Origin: Myxacorys almedinensis A
GTDB taxonomy: Bacteria; Cyanobacteriota; Cyanobacteriia; Leptolyngbyales; Leptolyngbyaceae
DNA length: 64,000 bases
Direction: 5' to 3'
NCBI RefSeq assembly: GCF_010091945.1
Contig: NZ_WVIE01000022.1
Coordinates: 1 to 64,000, forward strand
Under the pieces are notes generated by a model that searched no databases, was not told where the DNA came from, and was given only the letters and a program-made list of their open reading frames with translations. Made by a program: the position numbers and the translations under genes. Shown here in pieces: positions 39,626 through 49,368 of the stretch; within the stretch, counting starts at the first letter, position 1; each line of letters begins with the position of its first letter.

Positions 39626-39729
39626 TCACACCGTGGTAGAGAAACTGCGATCGCGCTTTGCAAAGAAGAATTACGACACCCTCAGAGGTTAGGGTCAGAG
39701 CCAATTTTGGCGCGGTCAACCTGAGGATC

Positions 39730-41997
39730 TTACGCCTCAATCACGACCCGCAAATTGCCCCGTTTCTTGGAAACCCGACACGACGTAGACGATCCGGATC
39801 GCTCAAACTCTAAATCTAGCAAGGTTGCCCCCACTCGCAAATTCTTGAGCGCTAAGAAATTGAGCGACTCTGGCAACGCCGGATCGATGATCCGCAAATA
39901 GTTTCCGGGAGCATCAGGCACTAGATTAACGATCATATGCACCAGTTGAAACACGCTGCCCGTTGCCCATGCCTGGGGAGAACATGCCACCGGATATTGA
40001 ACGGGTTCGTTGTCATCCATGCGTTCATAGCCGCAGAACAATTCTGGGGGGCGCTGATAGGGCTGATGGCGCGTCATGTCGAGCAAGCCTTTGCACAGTT
40101 CTAGAGCCTGATCGATCAACCCCAGCGATCGCAGCCCGATCGCCGTCAGCGTATTGTCGTGAGGCCACACCGACCCAATATGATAGCCCATCGGATTATA
40201 CGCAGGAGACGCACTGCTGAGGGTGCGAATGCCCCAACCGTTAAACATATCCGGAGCGCGCAGCCGCTCGGCAACGCTGTAGGCTTTTTCGGGAGTAAAA
40301 ATTCCCAAACTGAGGCAGTGACCAGGGTTTGAGGTGATACTATCGACCTGGTTGCCGTCTCCATCAAGCGCCAAGGCACAAAAATCTTGATCTTCCATCC
40401 AGAAATCGCGGTTAAAGCGCATCTTCAGATCTCTGGCTTCTTCTTCCCAGCGATCCGCTAGATCGATCCGCTTTTTCATGCGGGCAATTTGGCTGAGCCG
40501 CACCTTCGCCGCATAGACATAGCCTTGCACTTCGCAAAGCGTGATTGCCCCGTGAGCGAGTTTGCCCTTGCGATCGACAATGCAATTGCTCGAATCTTTC
40601 CAGCCTTGGTTGTCGAGTCCCCGTTTGGAGATGCGCTCATAGGCAAGATAGCCCGTTTCTTTGAGGTTGCGATCGCACCAATCCATCGCTGCGATCGCCG
40701 CCCCCCAGAGGCGATCAAGCGTCTCATAATCGGCTGTCCAAGCAAAATATTCGGCGTAAAGCATCAGCCAAAGCGGGGTGGCATCCACAGTTCCATAGTA
40801 GGGAGTGTGCGGCACTTCCTGGCAGCGCGCCATCTCCCCAAATCGGATCTCGTGCAGAATCTTTCCGGGCTGTTCTTCCCGCCAGTCGTCATCAACCTTG
40901 CCTTGATAGTGCGCCAAAATGGTCAGGGTTTCCCGCGCAATTTGCGGATCGAGCAACAGCGTCTGAGACGCCGCAATGATAGAATCGCGTCCAAACAGGG
41001 TTGAAAACCACGGAACTCCCGCAGAGAGCGCTTTATTTTTGCCAAAGGTTTGGCGCAGGAGATAAATATCTTGCCCTGCCCGCTCAATCACCCGATTGAA
41101 GGTACTTTTATCTGACAAAATCTGGGTGGCATGGCTTTGCCACAACTCTTCTTCGGCAAATTCCGCCGCTTTTGCCTGAGATAGGGTGATCGGCGCACTT
41201 ACTTTCGAGACGTTACGCCCATTGCTGAGAGGTTGCAGCCGATACCCCATTTTTTGAATTTCGTGGGATTGCAACTCAAGTTGCCAAACGGCAGTGTTGC
41301 CTTTGATGCAGTCTGGCTGGTGGTGAATAAATTCGATGTGAGATTCTAAAATGGCGTGGTCAAGCCCCTGATAGGCAAGGGTGAGATCCTTAACCGACTG
41401 ATCCTCATCATCGGTAAATACTGACTCGATTTCCGCAATCTCGACAGGCTCAGCAGCAGGTTTGGGCAGCAACCGCAGCAGACGACCGCGATCGCGGCGG
41501 GCATAGCCTCGCACTTCAAACAAATCAACGAAATCTGCATCGAAACTCAGACTAATCTCAAACCGCGCCGCATCGGTGCTGTAGTTCGCGATTTCAATTT
41601 CTTCAAACAAGCCACCATTTAAGACAAGTTCGCGTTTAATGCCGATCGTTTCTGCCTGAATCTGATCTCCTAACCGGGGATTGGCACACAAGACCGACAG
41701 CACAAACCCTTTTTCCGCCGTGCTGCTCAAGAGAATAGGCGGATGCCCATCAATTTGCAGTTCGAGGCGATTGAGGAACCGAGTGTCACTGCAAAATAGC
41801 CCCATACTGCTGCTGCGTCCATCGTCTGCTGCTCCGCCAATGTTGCCGAAGGTATCGGTCAGCAAAAATAGGTCATCATCTTTTAAAGTCAGGACAGGCT
41901 GAGGACGCTCATTGAGAACCGAGGGCCACTCTGAAACTGGAAGTTGGTCGGCAGGGACAAATTTTTTACCGTCGAGTTCGATGATCTCCGAGGTCAT
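39730..41997 (-). CDS. Amylo-alpha-1,6-glucosidase / glycogen-debranching-like glycoside hydrolase
   Basis: N-terminal GDE_N_bis (FGNIGGAADDGRSSSMGLFCSDTRFLNRLELQI), catalytic GVPWFSTLFGRDSIIAASQTLLLDP. Confidence 0.9.
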   Translation of the reverse strand: MTSEIIELDGKKFVPADQLPVSEWPSVLNERPQPVLTLKDDDLFLLTDTFGNIGGAADDGRSSSMGLFCSDTRFLNRLELQIDGHPPILLSSTAEKGFVLSVLCANPRLGDQIQAETIGIKRELVLNGGLFEEIEIANYSTDAARFEISLSFDADFVDLFEVRGYARRDRGRLLRLLPKPAAEPVEIAEIESVFTDDEDQSVKDLTLAYQGLDHAILESHIEFIHHQPDCIKGNTAVWQLELQSHEIQKMGYRLQPLSNGRNVSKVSAPITLSQAKAAEFAEEELWQSHATQILSDKSTFNRVIERAGQDIYLLRQTFGKNKALSAGVPWFSTLFGRDSIIAASQTLLLDPQIARETLTILAHYQGKVDDDWREEQPGKILHEIRFGEMARCQEVPHTPYYGTVDATPLWLMLYAEYFAWTADYETLDRLWGAAIAAMDWCDRNLKETGYLAYERISKRGLDNQGWKDSSNCIVDRKGKLAHGAITLCEVQGYVYAAKVRLSQIARMKKRIDLADRWEEEARDLKMRFNRDFWMEDQDFCALALDGDGNQVDSITSNPGHCLSLGIFTPEKAYSVAERLRAPDMFNGWGIRTLSSASPAYNPMGYHIGSVWPHDNTLTAIGLRSLGLIDQALELCKGLLDMTRHQPYQRPPELFCGYERMDDNEPVQYPVACSPQAWATGSVFQLVHMIVNLVPDAPGNYLRIIDPALPESLNFLALKNLRVGATLLDLEFERSGSSTSCRVSKKRGNLRVVIEA

Positions 41998-42731
41998 GAA
42001 ACTAATCTCTAGCTATGGGGTAAATCGGGGGACTGACGTTTAAATTTAGCGAATTTGCAGCCGAAATTGTTAGCCAACCCCAGAAAATTTGACAACAGTT
42101 TGGTAGCCCAGACTGCACAGCAAACGACTAAGTTTCGGGATTTTGCATCTCTTTTTTCTTCGGCGCACTACTTTTACTTTGGTAATGTTTTTAACTTAAA
42201 TCCTCTGGATTTACTGATCAGTTTCTTCGCTCGTGCTCTGTCTAGCACCATCAAGAACGCGGGTTCTCGCCCTCTCGTTACACCCGCAAGCAGAGCCTGT
42301 TTAAGATTGAGTCGTCAATTCGCTTAAAACCCTACGCTCAAAACCCTAATTTCAAAGCCTGATCGACATCGGACGAACGGCAGCGATCGCAGTGCGGTTC
42401 TTAAAGGATTCTTAAATTTTGCCCATCACCCAGGCTGGTCAAGCCATCTTGAACGGGGGTGCTGATCCTTCCTGCTCGTCCTGCGATTCTTTGGTGCCTA
42501 ACCTATCTTTCGTCACCCTGCCGAATGCGCTGCAAACGTGGTAGTATCCCAGATGCCCTCGTGTTAGTTATTCGCGACATTCAGCGCCCCAGAGCGCAAA
42601 TTTACACAACCACAACGAAAGTGCGATTAGCGCAAGGCACATCTCCGAAGGAACCGCGCATTTGGTGCAGATCTTGACTTAAACTTTCTTTCATCCCCCT
42701 ATCCCTTCACTCATCGTTGGATCTCTAGTTC

Positions 42732-44513
42732 ATGCAAGTGCCATCCTCTCGTCGTAGAACAAAAATCGTTGCCACGATCGGTCCAGCTACTAGCACCCCA
42801 GACACCTTACGAGACCTGATTAAGGCAGGAGCCACAACGCTTCGCCTTAATTTTTCTCACGGAACCCACGACGATCATTTACGCAGCATTCGGCTGATTC
42901 GCCAAATTTCGTTTGAGCTAAATCAGCCCGTCGGCATTCTTCAAGACTTGCAGGGACCGAAAATTCGTCTCGGACGGTTTGAGAATGGCTCGATTGTGCT
43001 GAACAACAATGACCCGTTTACCCTGACCAGTCGGCTGATTCCGGGAACGCAGGAGATCAGTTCTGTCACCTACGATCGCTTGTCTGAAGAAGTGCCGACC
43101 GGGGCAACGATCTTGCTCGATGATGGCAGGGTGGAAATGGTGGTGGAAGCCGTCGATCGCGAGGCGCGAGAACTGCGATGTCGAGTGGTGGTGGGAGGTC
43201 CGCTCTCGAATAACAAAGGGGTGAATTTTCCGGGGGTTTACCTGTCGATCAAAGCGCTGACCGATAAAGATCGCAAAGATTTGACGTTTGGGTTAGACCA
43301 AGGTGTGGATTGGGTCGCCCTTAGCTTTGTGCGAAATCCTCAAGATGTTTTGGAGATCAAGGAACTGATTTCCAGTGCTGGCAAGTCGGTGCCGGTGGTG
43401 GTGAAAATTGAGAAGCACGAAGCGATCGAGCAGATGGAGGCGATTTTGTCGATCGCCGATGGCGTCATGGTGGCACGGGGGGATCTTGGCGTAGAACTGC
43501 CCGCAGAAGATGTGCCGATTTTGCAGAAGCGCCTGATTACGACTGCCAATCGATTGGGCATTCCGGTGATCACCGCGACGCAGATGCTCGATAGCATGGT
43601 TCACAGTCCGCGTCCGACGCGCGCCGAAATTTCCGATGTCGCCAATGCCATTCTCGATGGAACCGATGCGGTGATGCTGTCGAACGAAACGGCGGTGGGC
43701 AAGTTTCCAGTCGAAGCGGTGGCGACGATGGCACGGATCGCCCTTCGCACCGAGCAAGAACCGAGCCATCGCACTTTAGAGGGAACTGGGCGCTCGATCC
43801 CCAACTCGATCAGTCAAGCGGTCGGTAAGATCTCCGAGCAATTGGGCGCGATCGCAATCATGTCGATGACCAAATCAGGGGCAACCGCACGAAACGTCTC
43901 AAAATTCCGTCCCAAAACTCCGATTCTTGCCGTGACGCCCCATGTGGATGTTGCTCGCCAACTTCAATTGGTGTGGGGCGTCAGACCATTGCTCGTGCTC
44001 GATCTACCCTCCACAGGTCAGACGTTCCAAGCCGCGCTCAATGTGGCGCAAGAGAAAGGCTTGGTGTCGGAGGGCGATCTCGTCGTCATGACTGCCGGAA
44101 CCTTGCAAGGCGTTTCTGGCTCAACAGATTTGATCAAAATCGAGGTGGTAACTGCTGTTCGGGGAAAAGGGATCGGCATCGGTCAAGGGTCGATCAGTGG
44201 ACGCGCCAGAGTTGCGCCCAACAGTGGAGAACTCTCTCGCTTTCTGTCTGGCGAGATTTTAGTGGCACCCTGCACCAGCGCTGACCACATCGACGCCATC
44301 CGTAAAGCGGCAGGGATCATCACCGAAGATAGTAGCTTGACGAGCCACGCGGCGGTGATTGGGCTGCGGTTGGGCATTCCAGTGTTGGTGGGAGTTAAAA
44401 ACGCGACAGGGGTGATCCGCGATGGTGAAATTGTCACGCTAGACATGCAGCGTGGGCTGGTCTATTCCGGCACCAACGGCGCAACCCAAACCGACTCAGC
44501 CTTGACCGTTTAG
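42732..44513 (+). CDS. pyk: Pyruvate kinase with C-terminal PEP-utilising mobile domain
   Basis: RRTKIVATIGPATS, MVARGDLGVELPAEDVPILQK, C-terminal GRARVAPN...SSLTSHAAVIGLRLGIPVLVG. Confidence 0.97.
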   Translation: MQVPSSRRRTKIVATIGPATSTPDTLRDLIKAGATTLRLNFSHGTHDDHLRSIRLIRQISFELNQPVGILQDLQGPKIRLGRFENGSIVLNNNDPFTLTSRLIPGTQEISSVTYDRLSEEVPTGATILLDDGRVEMVVEAVDREARELRCRVVVGGPLSNNKGVNFPGVYLSIKALTDKDRKDLTFGLDQGVDWVALSFVRNPQDVLEIKELISSAGKSVPVVVKIEKHEAIEQMEAILSIADGVMVARGDLGVELPAEDVPILQKRLITTANRLGIPVITATQMLDSMVHSPRPTRAEISDVANAILDGTDAVMLSNETAVGKFPVEAVATMARIALRTEQEPSHRTLEGTGRSIPNSISQAVGKISEQLGAIAIMSMTKSGATARNVSKFRPKTPILAVTPHVDVARQLQLVWGVRPLLVLDLPSTGQTFQAALNVAQEKGLVSEGDLVVMTAGTLQGVSGSTDLIKIEVVTAVRGKGIGIGQGSISGRARVAPNSGELSRFLSGEILVAPCTSADHIDAIRKAAGIITEDSSLTSHAAVIGLRLGIPVLVGVKNATGVIRDGEIVTLDMQRGLVYSGTNGATQTDSALTV

Positions 44514-44679
44514 ATCAAATCCTCCTGTTGGGCTGCGATCGCTGGCGTAAAGAAACCATGGAGCAACGGTTGGCTTGGGGCTGGGTAACCTTACCCGCAG
44601 ATTCACTCAACCCAGATCCACCCAACCCAGATACACTGAGAGTTGCTTTAGTCCCCACTGGTTTTTAGGAGGTTGTAAT

Positions 44680-46131
44680 ATGGCTCACGCCGCTTCTGTG
44701 ATTACGGCAATTAACCCAATTCAGTTTGGGACAGATGGATGGCGCGGGCTGATTGCAGCCGATTTTACCTACGATCGCGTTAGGCGGGTTGCCCCGATCG
44801 TGGCGCAGGTGCTAGCCGAGGAATATGGTTCCCAAACAGGCAGCAATACCGTGATTGTGGGCTACGATCGCCGCTTTATTGCCGAAGAGTTTGCCCGGGT
44901 GGCGGCAGATTCTATACGCGCGATCGGGTTTGATATTCTCTTTTCCGAATGCTTTGCCCCGACTCCTGCCTTTAGTTGGGCAGCAAAGACGCTCAATGCC
45001 TTAGGCGCGATCGTGATTACGGCAAGCCACAATCCCGGTGGCTATTCGGGCTTGAAAGTAAAAGGGGCGTTTGGGGGATCGGTGCCGCCGGAGGTGACGC
45101 AAAAAATCGAAGCCTTGCTAGCAGGTGGGCAGCCGCCTCAAGCGCAGGCTCCGGGTCGCTTTGAGACCTTTAACCCGTGGACGAGCTACTGCGAAGGGCT
45201 GCGATCGCTGGTCGATATTGCTGCAATTCGGGCTGCCATTACTCAAGGCAAGCTCACCGTGTTTGCCGATGTGATGCACGGAGCGGCGGCAGGCGGAATT
45301 GCCCAACTGCTCGGCGTTGAGATTCACGAGTTAAACAGCGATCGCGACCCCTTGTTTGAGGGCGGCGCACCAGAACCTTTGCCCAAATATTTATCCAAAC
45401 TTTTGCACCAGATTCAAGCATTTGAGAGCGATGGTTTAGCGGTTGGGTTAGTGTTTGATGGAGATGCCGATCGCATTGGCGCTGTCGATGGCAATGGCAA
45501 CTTCCTGAGTTCTCAAATTCTGATTCCTATTTTGATCGAACATTTGTCCCGAAAAGGCTACCGTGGCGAAGTGGTAAAAACGGTGAGCGGCTCAGATCTA
45601 ATTCCAAAAGTGGCTCAGCACAACCACCTTCCCGTGTTTGAAACCCCGATTGGCTACAAATATATTGCCGATCGCATGTTGGTTGCCAAGGTGCTGCTTG
45701 GGGGTGAAGAGTCGGGCGGAATTGGGTATGGGCACCACATTCCAGAACGCGATGCTTTATTAGCGGCGCTGTATGTGTTAGAAACCGTTGTTCAAACCGA
45801 ATTAGATTTAAGCGATTTGTACCACCAGATTCAGCAAAAAGTAGGATTTGATGCCGCCTACGATCGCATCGATCTTCCCCTTGCCAGCATGAACGTCAGA
45901 GCAAAACTTCTAGAGCAATTAAACACCAACCCCGTGCAAAACATTGCTGGGCGCGCTGTGATCCACTGCCAAACAGAGGATGGTTTCAAATTCCGTCTAG
46001 CGGATCAAAGCTGGTTGCTGATTCGTTTTAGTGGCACTGAGCCTGTGTTGCGGCTCTACTGCGAAGCTGCCACGATCGAACAGGTTCATGCCACCTTAAA
46101 TTGGGCAAAACAGTGGGCAAACTCTATCTAA
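44680..46131 (+). CDS. Phosphoglucomutase/phosphomannomutase family protein
   Basis: FGTDGWRG, ITASHNPGGYSG, VFDGDADRIGAVD, RFSGTEPVLRLY; start at 44680 with TTAGGAGG rather than ORF start 44575. Confidence 0.95.
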   Translation: MAHAASVITAINPIQFGTDGWRGLIAADFTYDRVRRVAPIVAQVLAEEYGSQTGSNTVIVGYDRRFIAEEFARVAADSIRAIGFDILFSECFAPTPAFSWAAKTLNALGAIVITASHNPGGYSGLKVKGAFGGSVPPEVTQKIEALLAGGQPPQAQAPGRFETFNPWTSYCEGLRSLVDIAAIRAAITQGKLTVFADVMHGAAAGGIAQLLGVEIHELNSDRDPLFEGGAPEPLPKYLSKLLHQIQAFESDGLAVGLVFDGDADRIGAVDGNGNFLSSQILIPILIEHLSRKGYRGEVVKTVSGSDLIPKVAQHNHLPVFETPIGYKYIADRMLVAKVLLGGEESGGIGYGHHIPERDALLAALYVLETVVQTELDLSDLYHQIQQKVGFDAAYDRIDLPLASMNVRAKLLEQLNTNPVQNIAGRAVIHCQTEDGFKFRLADQSWLLIRFSGTEPVLRLYCEAATIEQVHATLNWAKQWANSI

Positions 46132-46200
46132 AGTCTGCTAGTTCAGAAATCGGGGATCTGAAAACCTGTTTAGCCAACAGCTAGCTCATCATTCTGGTGG

Positions 46201-46356
46201 GCTGTCAAGGTGGAAGTGAGGGACTAGGAGGGGATGGGTGGAGAGGGGATGGGTGGCTGGGTCGGGAAGGAATCTAGCCCATCGACTCATCCACCCATTT
46301 ACCCATCGACTCAACGTTGACACTCTACTAGGTTGACAATCTACTAGATAGAGGAG
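46201..46356. repeat. Left arm of long imperfect inverted repeat flanking the GNAT gene
   Basis: CTGTCAAGgtggaagtgaGGGACTAGGAGG...CCACCCATttacccatcgACTCAACGTTGACA; matches reverse complement of 47145-47272. Confidence 0.75.
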
Positions 46357-46367
46357 ATGCGATCGCA

Positions 46368-46829
46368 ATGAAAATACGATTGTTTGAAAAAATAGACGCT
46401 GAGCAAGTCGCCCAGTTGTTTCACCAGACCGTGCGGGAAATTAACATTCACGATTACTCAAGCGATCAGGTTAAAGCATGGGCACCCGACAATATCTACT
46501 TTAGAAACTGGGCAGAGGTTTGCTCAAACCGCTTCACCTATGTTGCAGATAATGACGGTGCGATCGCTGGATTCGGAGAGCTAGAACCTGATGGTCATAT
46601 CGACTGTTTTTATTGCCATAAAGACTATCAGCGCAGCGGAGTAGGCAGCCAGATCTATCACGCGATCGAAGCCAAGGCGCTAGAGTTGGGAATCAGCCAC
46701 TTGCACACCGAAGCAAGCATCACCGCAAAACCATTTTTTCAACGGATGGGGTTTTCCGTCGTCAACCAGCAGGAGGTAACGCGGCGGGGTGCAACCTTTG
46801 TCCAGTACAAGATGGCAAAAGTGCTATAG
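46368..46829 (+). CDS. GNAT family N-acetyltransferase
   Basis: GFGELEPDGHIDCFYCHKDYQRSGVGSQIYHAIEAKA (acetyl-CoA motif), HTEASITAKPFFQRMGF. Confidence 0.92.
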   Translation: MKIRLFEKIDAEQVAQLFHQTVREINIHDYSSDQVKAWAPDNIYFRNWAEVCSNRFTYVADNDGAIAGFGELEPDGHIDCFYCHKDYQRSGVGSQIYHAIEAKALELGISHLHTEASITAKPFFQRMGFSVVNQQEVTRRGATFVQYKMAKVL

Positions 46830-47144
46830 ATTCCGACGCAGGCTCAGCCGCCTCTAAATCAGACCTTGTACTTTGCTAGGGATTAGACCTAGGGTTTATA
46901 CCGATGTAGGATGTACACCCATAAAGAATGACGCTGACAAACTCAAAGCTTTAGCTTGCCCCTCTTTGAGCCGCCAGCCAGAAAAATAAGCTCCACCTTT
47001 CTATCGGGTAAGCCATCCCAACTGATTGGAGTTCGCGTTTCAGTTTCGATTCACAATACTTCATTAAGTTGATTTCAAGCAGTGGCGCAACAGAGAACGA
47101 GCTAGATTTTCTCAACCGTCTACTAACCATTGTTCTAACGTAGC

Positions 47145-47272
47145 CTCTAGTGTTGTCAACCAAAGTAGAGCTACTAGCTAGATTGTCAACGTTGAGTTGA
47201 TGGGTGGACGGTTCTGATTACTAGCCTTTCCCTCTCTCCTCCTAGTCCCCATTTCAATCTTGACAGACCACT
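47145..47272. repeat. Right arm of the long imperfect inverted repeat
   Basis: Reverse complement reads CTGTCAAGattgaaatgGGGACTAGGAGG...CCACCCATcaACTCAACGTTGACA. Confidence 0.75.
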
Positions 47273-47443
47273 AGTGTGGCAAGTTAACTGCCTCTCCAAG
47301 CCCAACCCTGCCCCACCTTAGCAACGGCTGCTTTCATTTATTTGATATGATTCATCCTACATGCTGCTTGCGCTCACAAAAAAGCTAGAGCCAAGCCACT
47401 GATCGCTGCATTACCATCTTCATCACTTTAACGATTAGTATCC

Positions 47444-48220
47444 ATGCCCTTACTTCCCCTATGGCTGATCTACCCCGCCACACTAAGCCTATGGGACAAA
47501 ACAAGTGGAACCTGGATTAATCTCATCACCGTCCTCTTAGGAAGCCTTCTAGGGCTGCTCCTGCAAGATGCCTTGCCTCGGAGAATGCAGCGCATCATTA
47601 CCCAAGGTTTAGGGCTGCTTACCACCTTCTTAGGCGTCACCATGGCTGAAAGTTTGCTCAAGGTGCCAGCCGCACATATTGATGGAATCATTCTTGGATT
47701 AATTGCGATCGTAGTAGGCGGAGTGCTGGGCGAATGGTGGCAAATCGAAACCCATTTACGCACCTTGGGCAACTGGCTACAGCACCGGGTTAAGGGAGGC
47801 GGTAATTTCACCGAAGGATTTGTAGCAGCCAGTCTTTTATTTTGTGTGGGGCCAATGACCATTCTTGGCAGCCTCAACAATGGCTTAGCCGGTAATAACA
47901 CGGTGCTCTCGATCAAATCAGCAATGGACGGCTTTGCTGCGATCGCGCTGAGCAGCAGTTATGGCATCGGCGTTGCCTTCTCTAGTGCCATTGTTTTGCT
48001 CTACCAAGGCGGGCTATCGTTAGCGGCTGGGTTCTTTGCCCAGTCATTACCTGACCCTGCCACCGCACCTCCCATACTGCTCACCTCTGGCGTTGGCGGA
48101 CTGATGATCATCGGCTTAGGCTTAAATCTTCTCGAAGTCGCTCAGCTTAGTATTGCCTCCTTCTTACCTGCATTGATCTTTGCGCCGTTGCTGTATGCGT
48201 TGTTGCAACAGTTCACCTGA
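47444..48220 (+). CDS. DUF554 family membrane protein
   Basis: LITVLLGSLLGLLLQ, FVAASLLFCVGPMTILGSLNNGLAGNNTVLSIKSAMDGFAAIALSSSYGIGVAFS. Confidence 0.9.
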   Translation: MPLLPLWLIYPATLSLWDKTSGTWINLITVLLGSLLGLLLQDALPRRMQRIITQGLGLLTTFLGVTMAESLLKVPAAHIDGIILGLIAIVVGGVLGEWWQIETHLRTLGNWLQHRVKGGGNFTEGFVAASLLFCVGPMTILGSLNNGLAGNNTVLSIKSAMDGFAAIALSSSYGIGVAFSSAIVLLYQGGLSLAAGFFAQSLPDPATAPPILLTSGVGGLMIIGLGLNLLEVAQLSIASFLPALIFAPLLYALLQQFT

Positions 48221-48638
48221 TCACAACCGCCAACCCATCGGGAATAAGCAGAGCGATCAGCGCCGCGATCATCTGCTAAGAACTAGTAACATGCACCAAA
48301 CTCTGACTTGCCAACACCAACGTCAAAGCAATCACAACGTCAATATAGACAAATCAAACATAAATTTATTAAATTTTGGTGCTAAATTAGAAAATGTCTC
48401 TATAATGACAGCGACAGCGATAACAGCGATGCGATTTGCGTCAAAAATTTCGTAGAATCGCGAACCACTCTTGAGAGCAGAAATTCAACAATCGATCTCA
48501 GCGAGTAACGCAAGGTTTGCAGTCTGTTTACATCTGCAACTACCCCATGAGGGGAACTGCAACACAACCATAAAGCCCTTTACTAGGGCGCAGATCAAGC
48601 AAAGTTGTCAACTTTACCCAGAAACAAGGAACAGAACC

Positions 48639-49184
48639 ATGGCAGCAACAAAACGTCGATCACCCACATCAACGCTAGTTTCCAAGAACGCAATCACCCA
48701 GGCATCCAGTTCGTTGCAAGACCTGCCCGAAAAACCAAAAGAAATTTGGTCATTGAGAGAAGCCATCAACTTGCTCAAAGATCAGATCACCGTGGCACTC
48801 GATCGAGGGTACAGCTACACCGAAGTTTCGCAAATGCTATCGAAAACGGGTGTGGAAATCAGCCCATCAACGCTGAAATACTATCTGTCTTCTGCTCGTA
48901 AAGAAGACGGTGGAGGCAAAACCAAGACTCGTAGACGCCGCAGAACCCTAAATCTGCCTGCAGAAGCGTTGCAAAACGGAATGTCGGACGCCGCGATGGA
49001 AAAAGCGCCCGCCAAGGCGAAAACGGCTGATGATGCAAAAGCCCCTGCCACCAAAACAGCCGCCAAAAAGCCTGCCGCCGCCAAAGCCCCTGCCACCAAA
49101 ACAGCCGCCAAAAAGCCTGCCGTCGCCAAAGCCCCTGCCACCAAAACAGCCGCCAGCAGAACCCGCAAAAAAACGGCAGGCTAA
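48639..49184 (+). CDS. Small basic protein: helical N-terminal domain plus H1-like Lys/Ala/Pro-rich C-terminal tail
   Basis: MAATKRRSPTSTLVSK...REAINLLKDQITVALDRGYSYTEVSQMLSKTGVEISPSTLKYYLS; tail (AKAPATKTAAKKPA)n; ATG 48639 chosen over ORF start 48471. Confidence 0.75.
   Translation: MAATKRRSPTSTLVSKNAITQASSSLQDLPEKPKEIWSLREAINLLKDQITVALDRGYSYTEVSQMLSKTGVEISPSTLKYYLSSARKEDGGGKTKTRRRRRTLNLPAEALQNGMSDAAMEKAPAKAKTADDAKAPATKTAAKKPAAAKAPATKTAAKKPAVAKAPATKTAASRTRKKTAG
49035..49157. repeat. 45-bp in-frame tandem repeat (~2.7 copies) encoding AKAPATKTAAKKPA(A/V)
   Basis: Near-identical units at 49035, 49080, 49125. Confidence 0.9.
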
Positions 49185-49368
49185 TCGCGTTTACCATGTC
49201 AGCCAAACAGGGCGCTTCTCTTTACTGATGGGTCGCTTTACTTTTACTAAGGGGTGATTGAATGGGTCAAGAGCAGGGGCAAAGAGTCGCTCTTGATAGC
49301 AGCGCCGTGCAAGGTGCGCCTCCATTTACGGTATGGTGTGAAGGGTCGCTACATCTGGGTGATTCGCT

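Noticed and set aside
43293-43769. 158-aa antisense ORF in pyk
   Set aside because: Shadow of the pyk reading frame.
44575-44679. 35-aa N-terminal extension of the phosphoglucomutase ORF
   Set aside because: Translation is low-complexity repeat (CAACCCAGAT-type); good SD TTAGGAGG precedes ATG at 44680.
46951-47163. 70-aa minus-strand ORF after the GNAT gene
   Set aside because: Reaches into the inverted-repeat arm; no RBS or recognisable family.
49035-49157. Tandem 45-bp repeats as a CRISPR array
   Set aside because: In-frame coding repeats without unique spacers.
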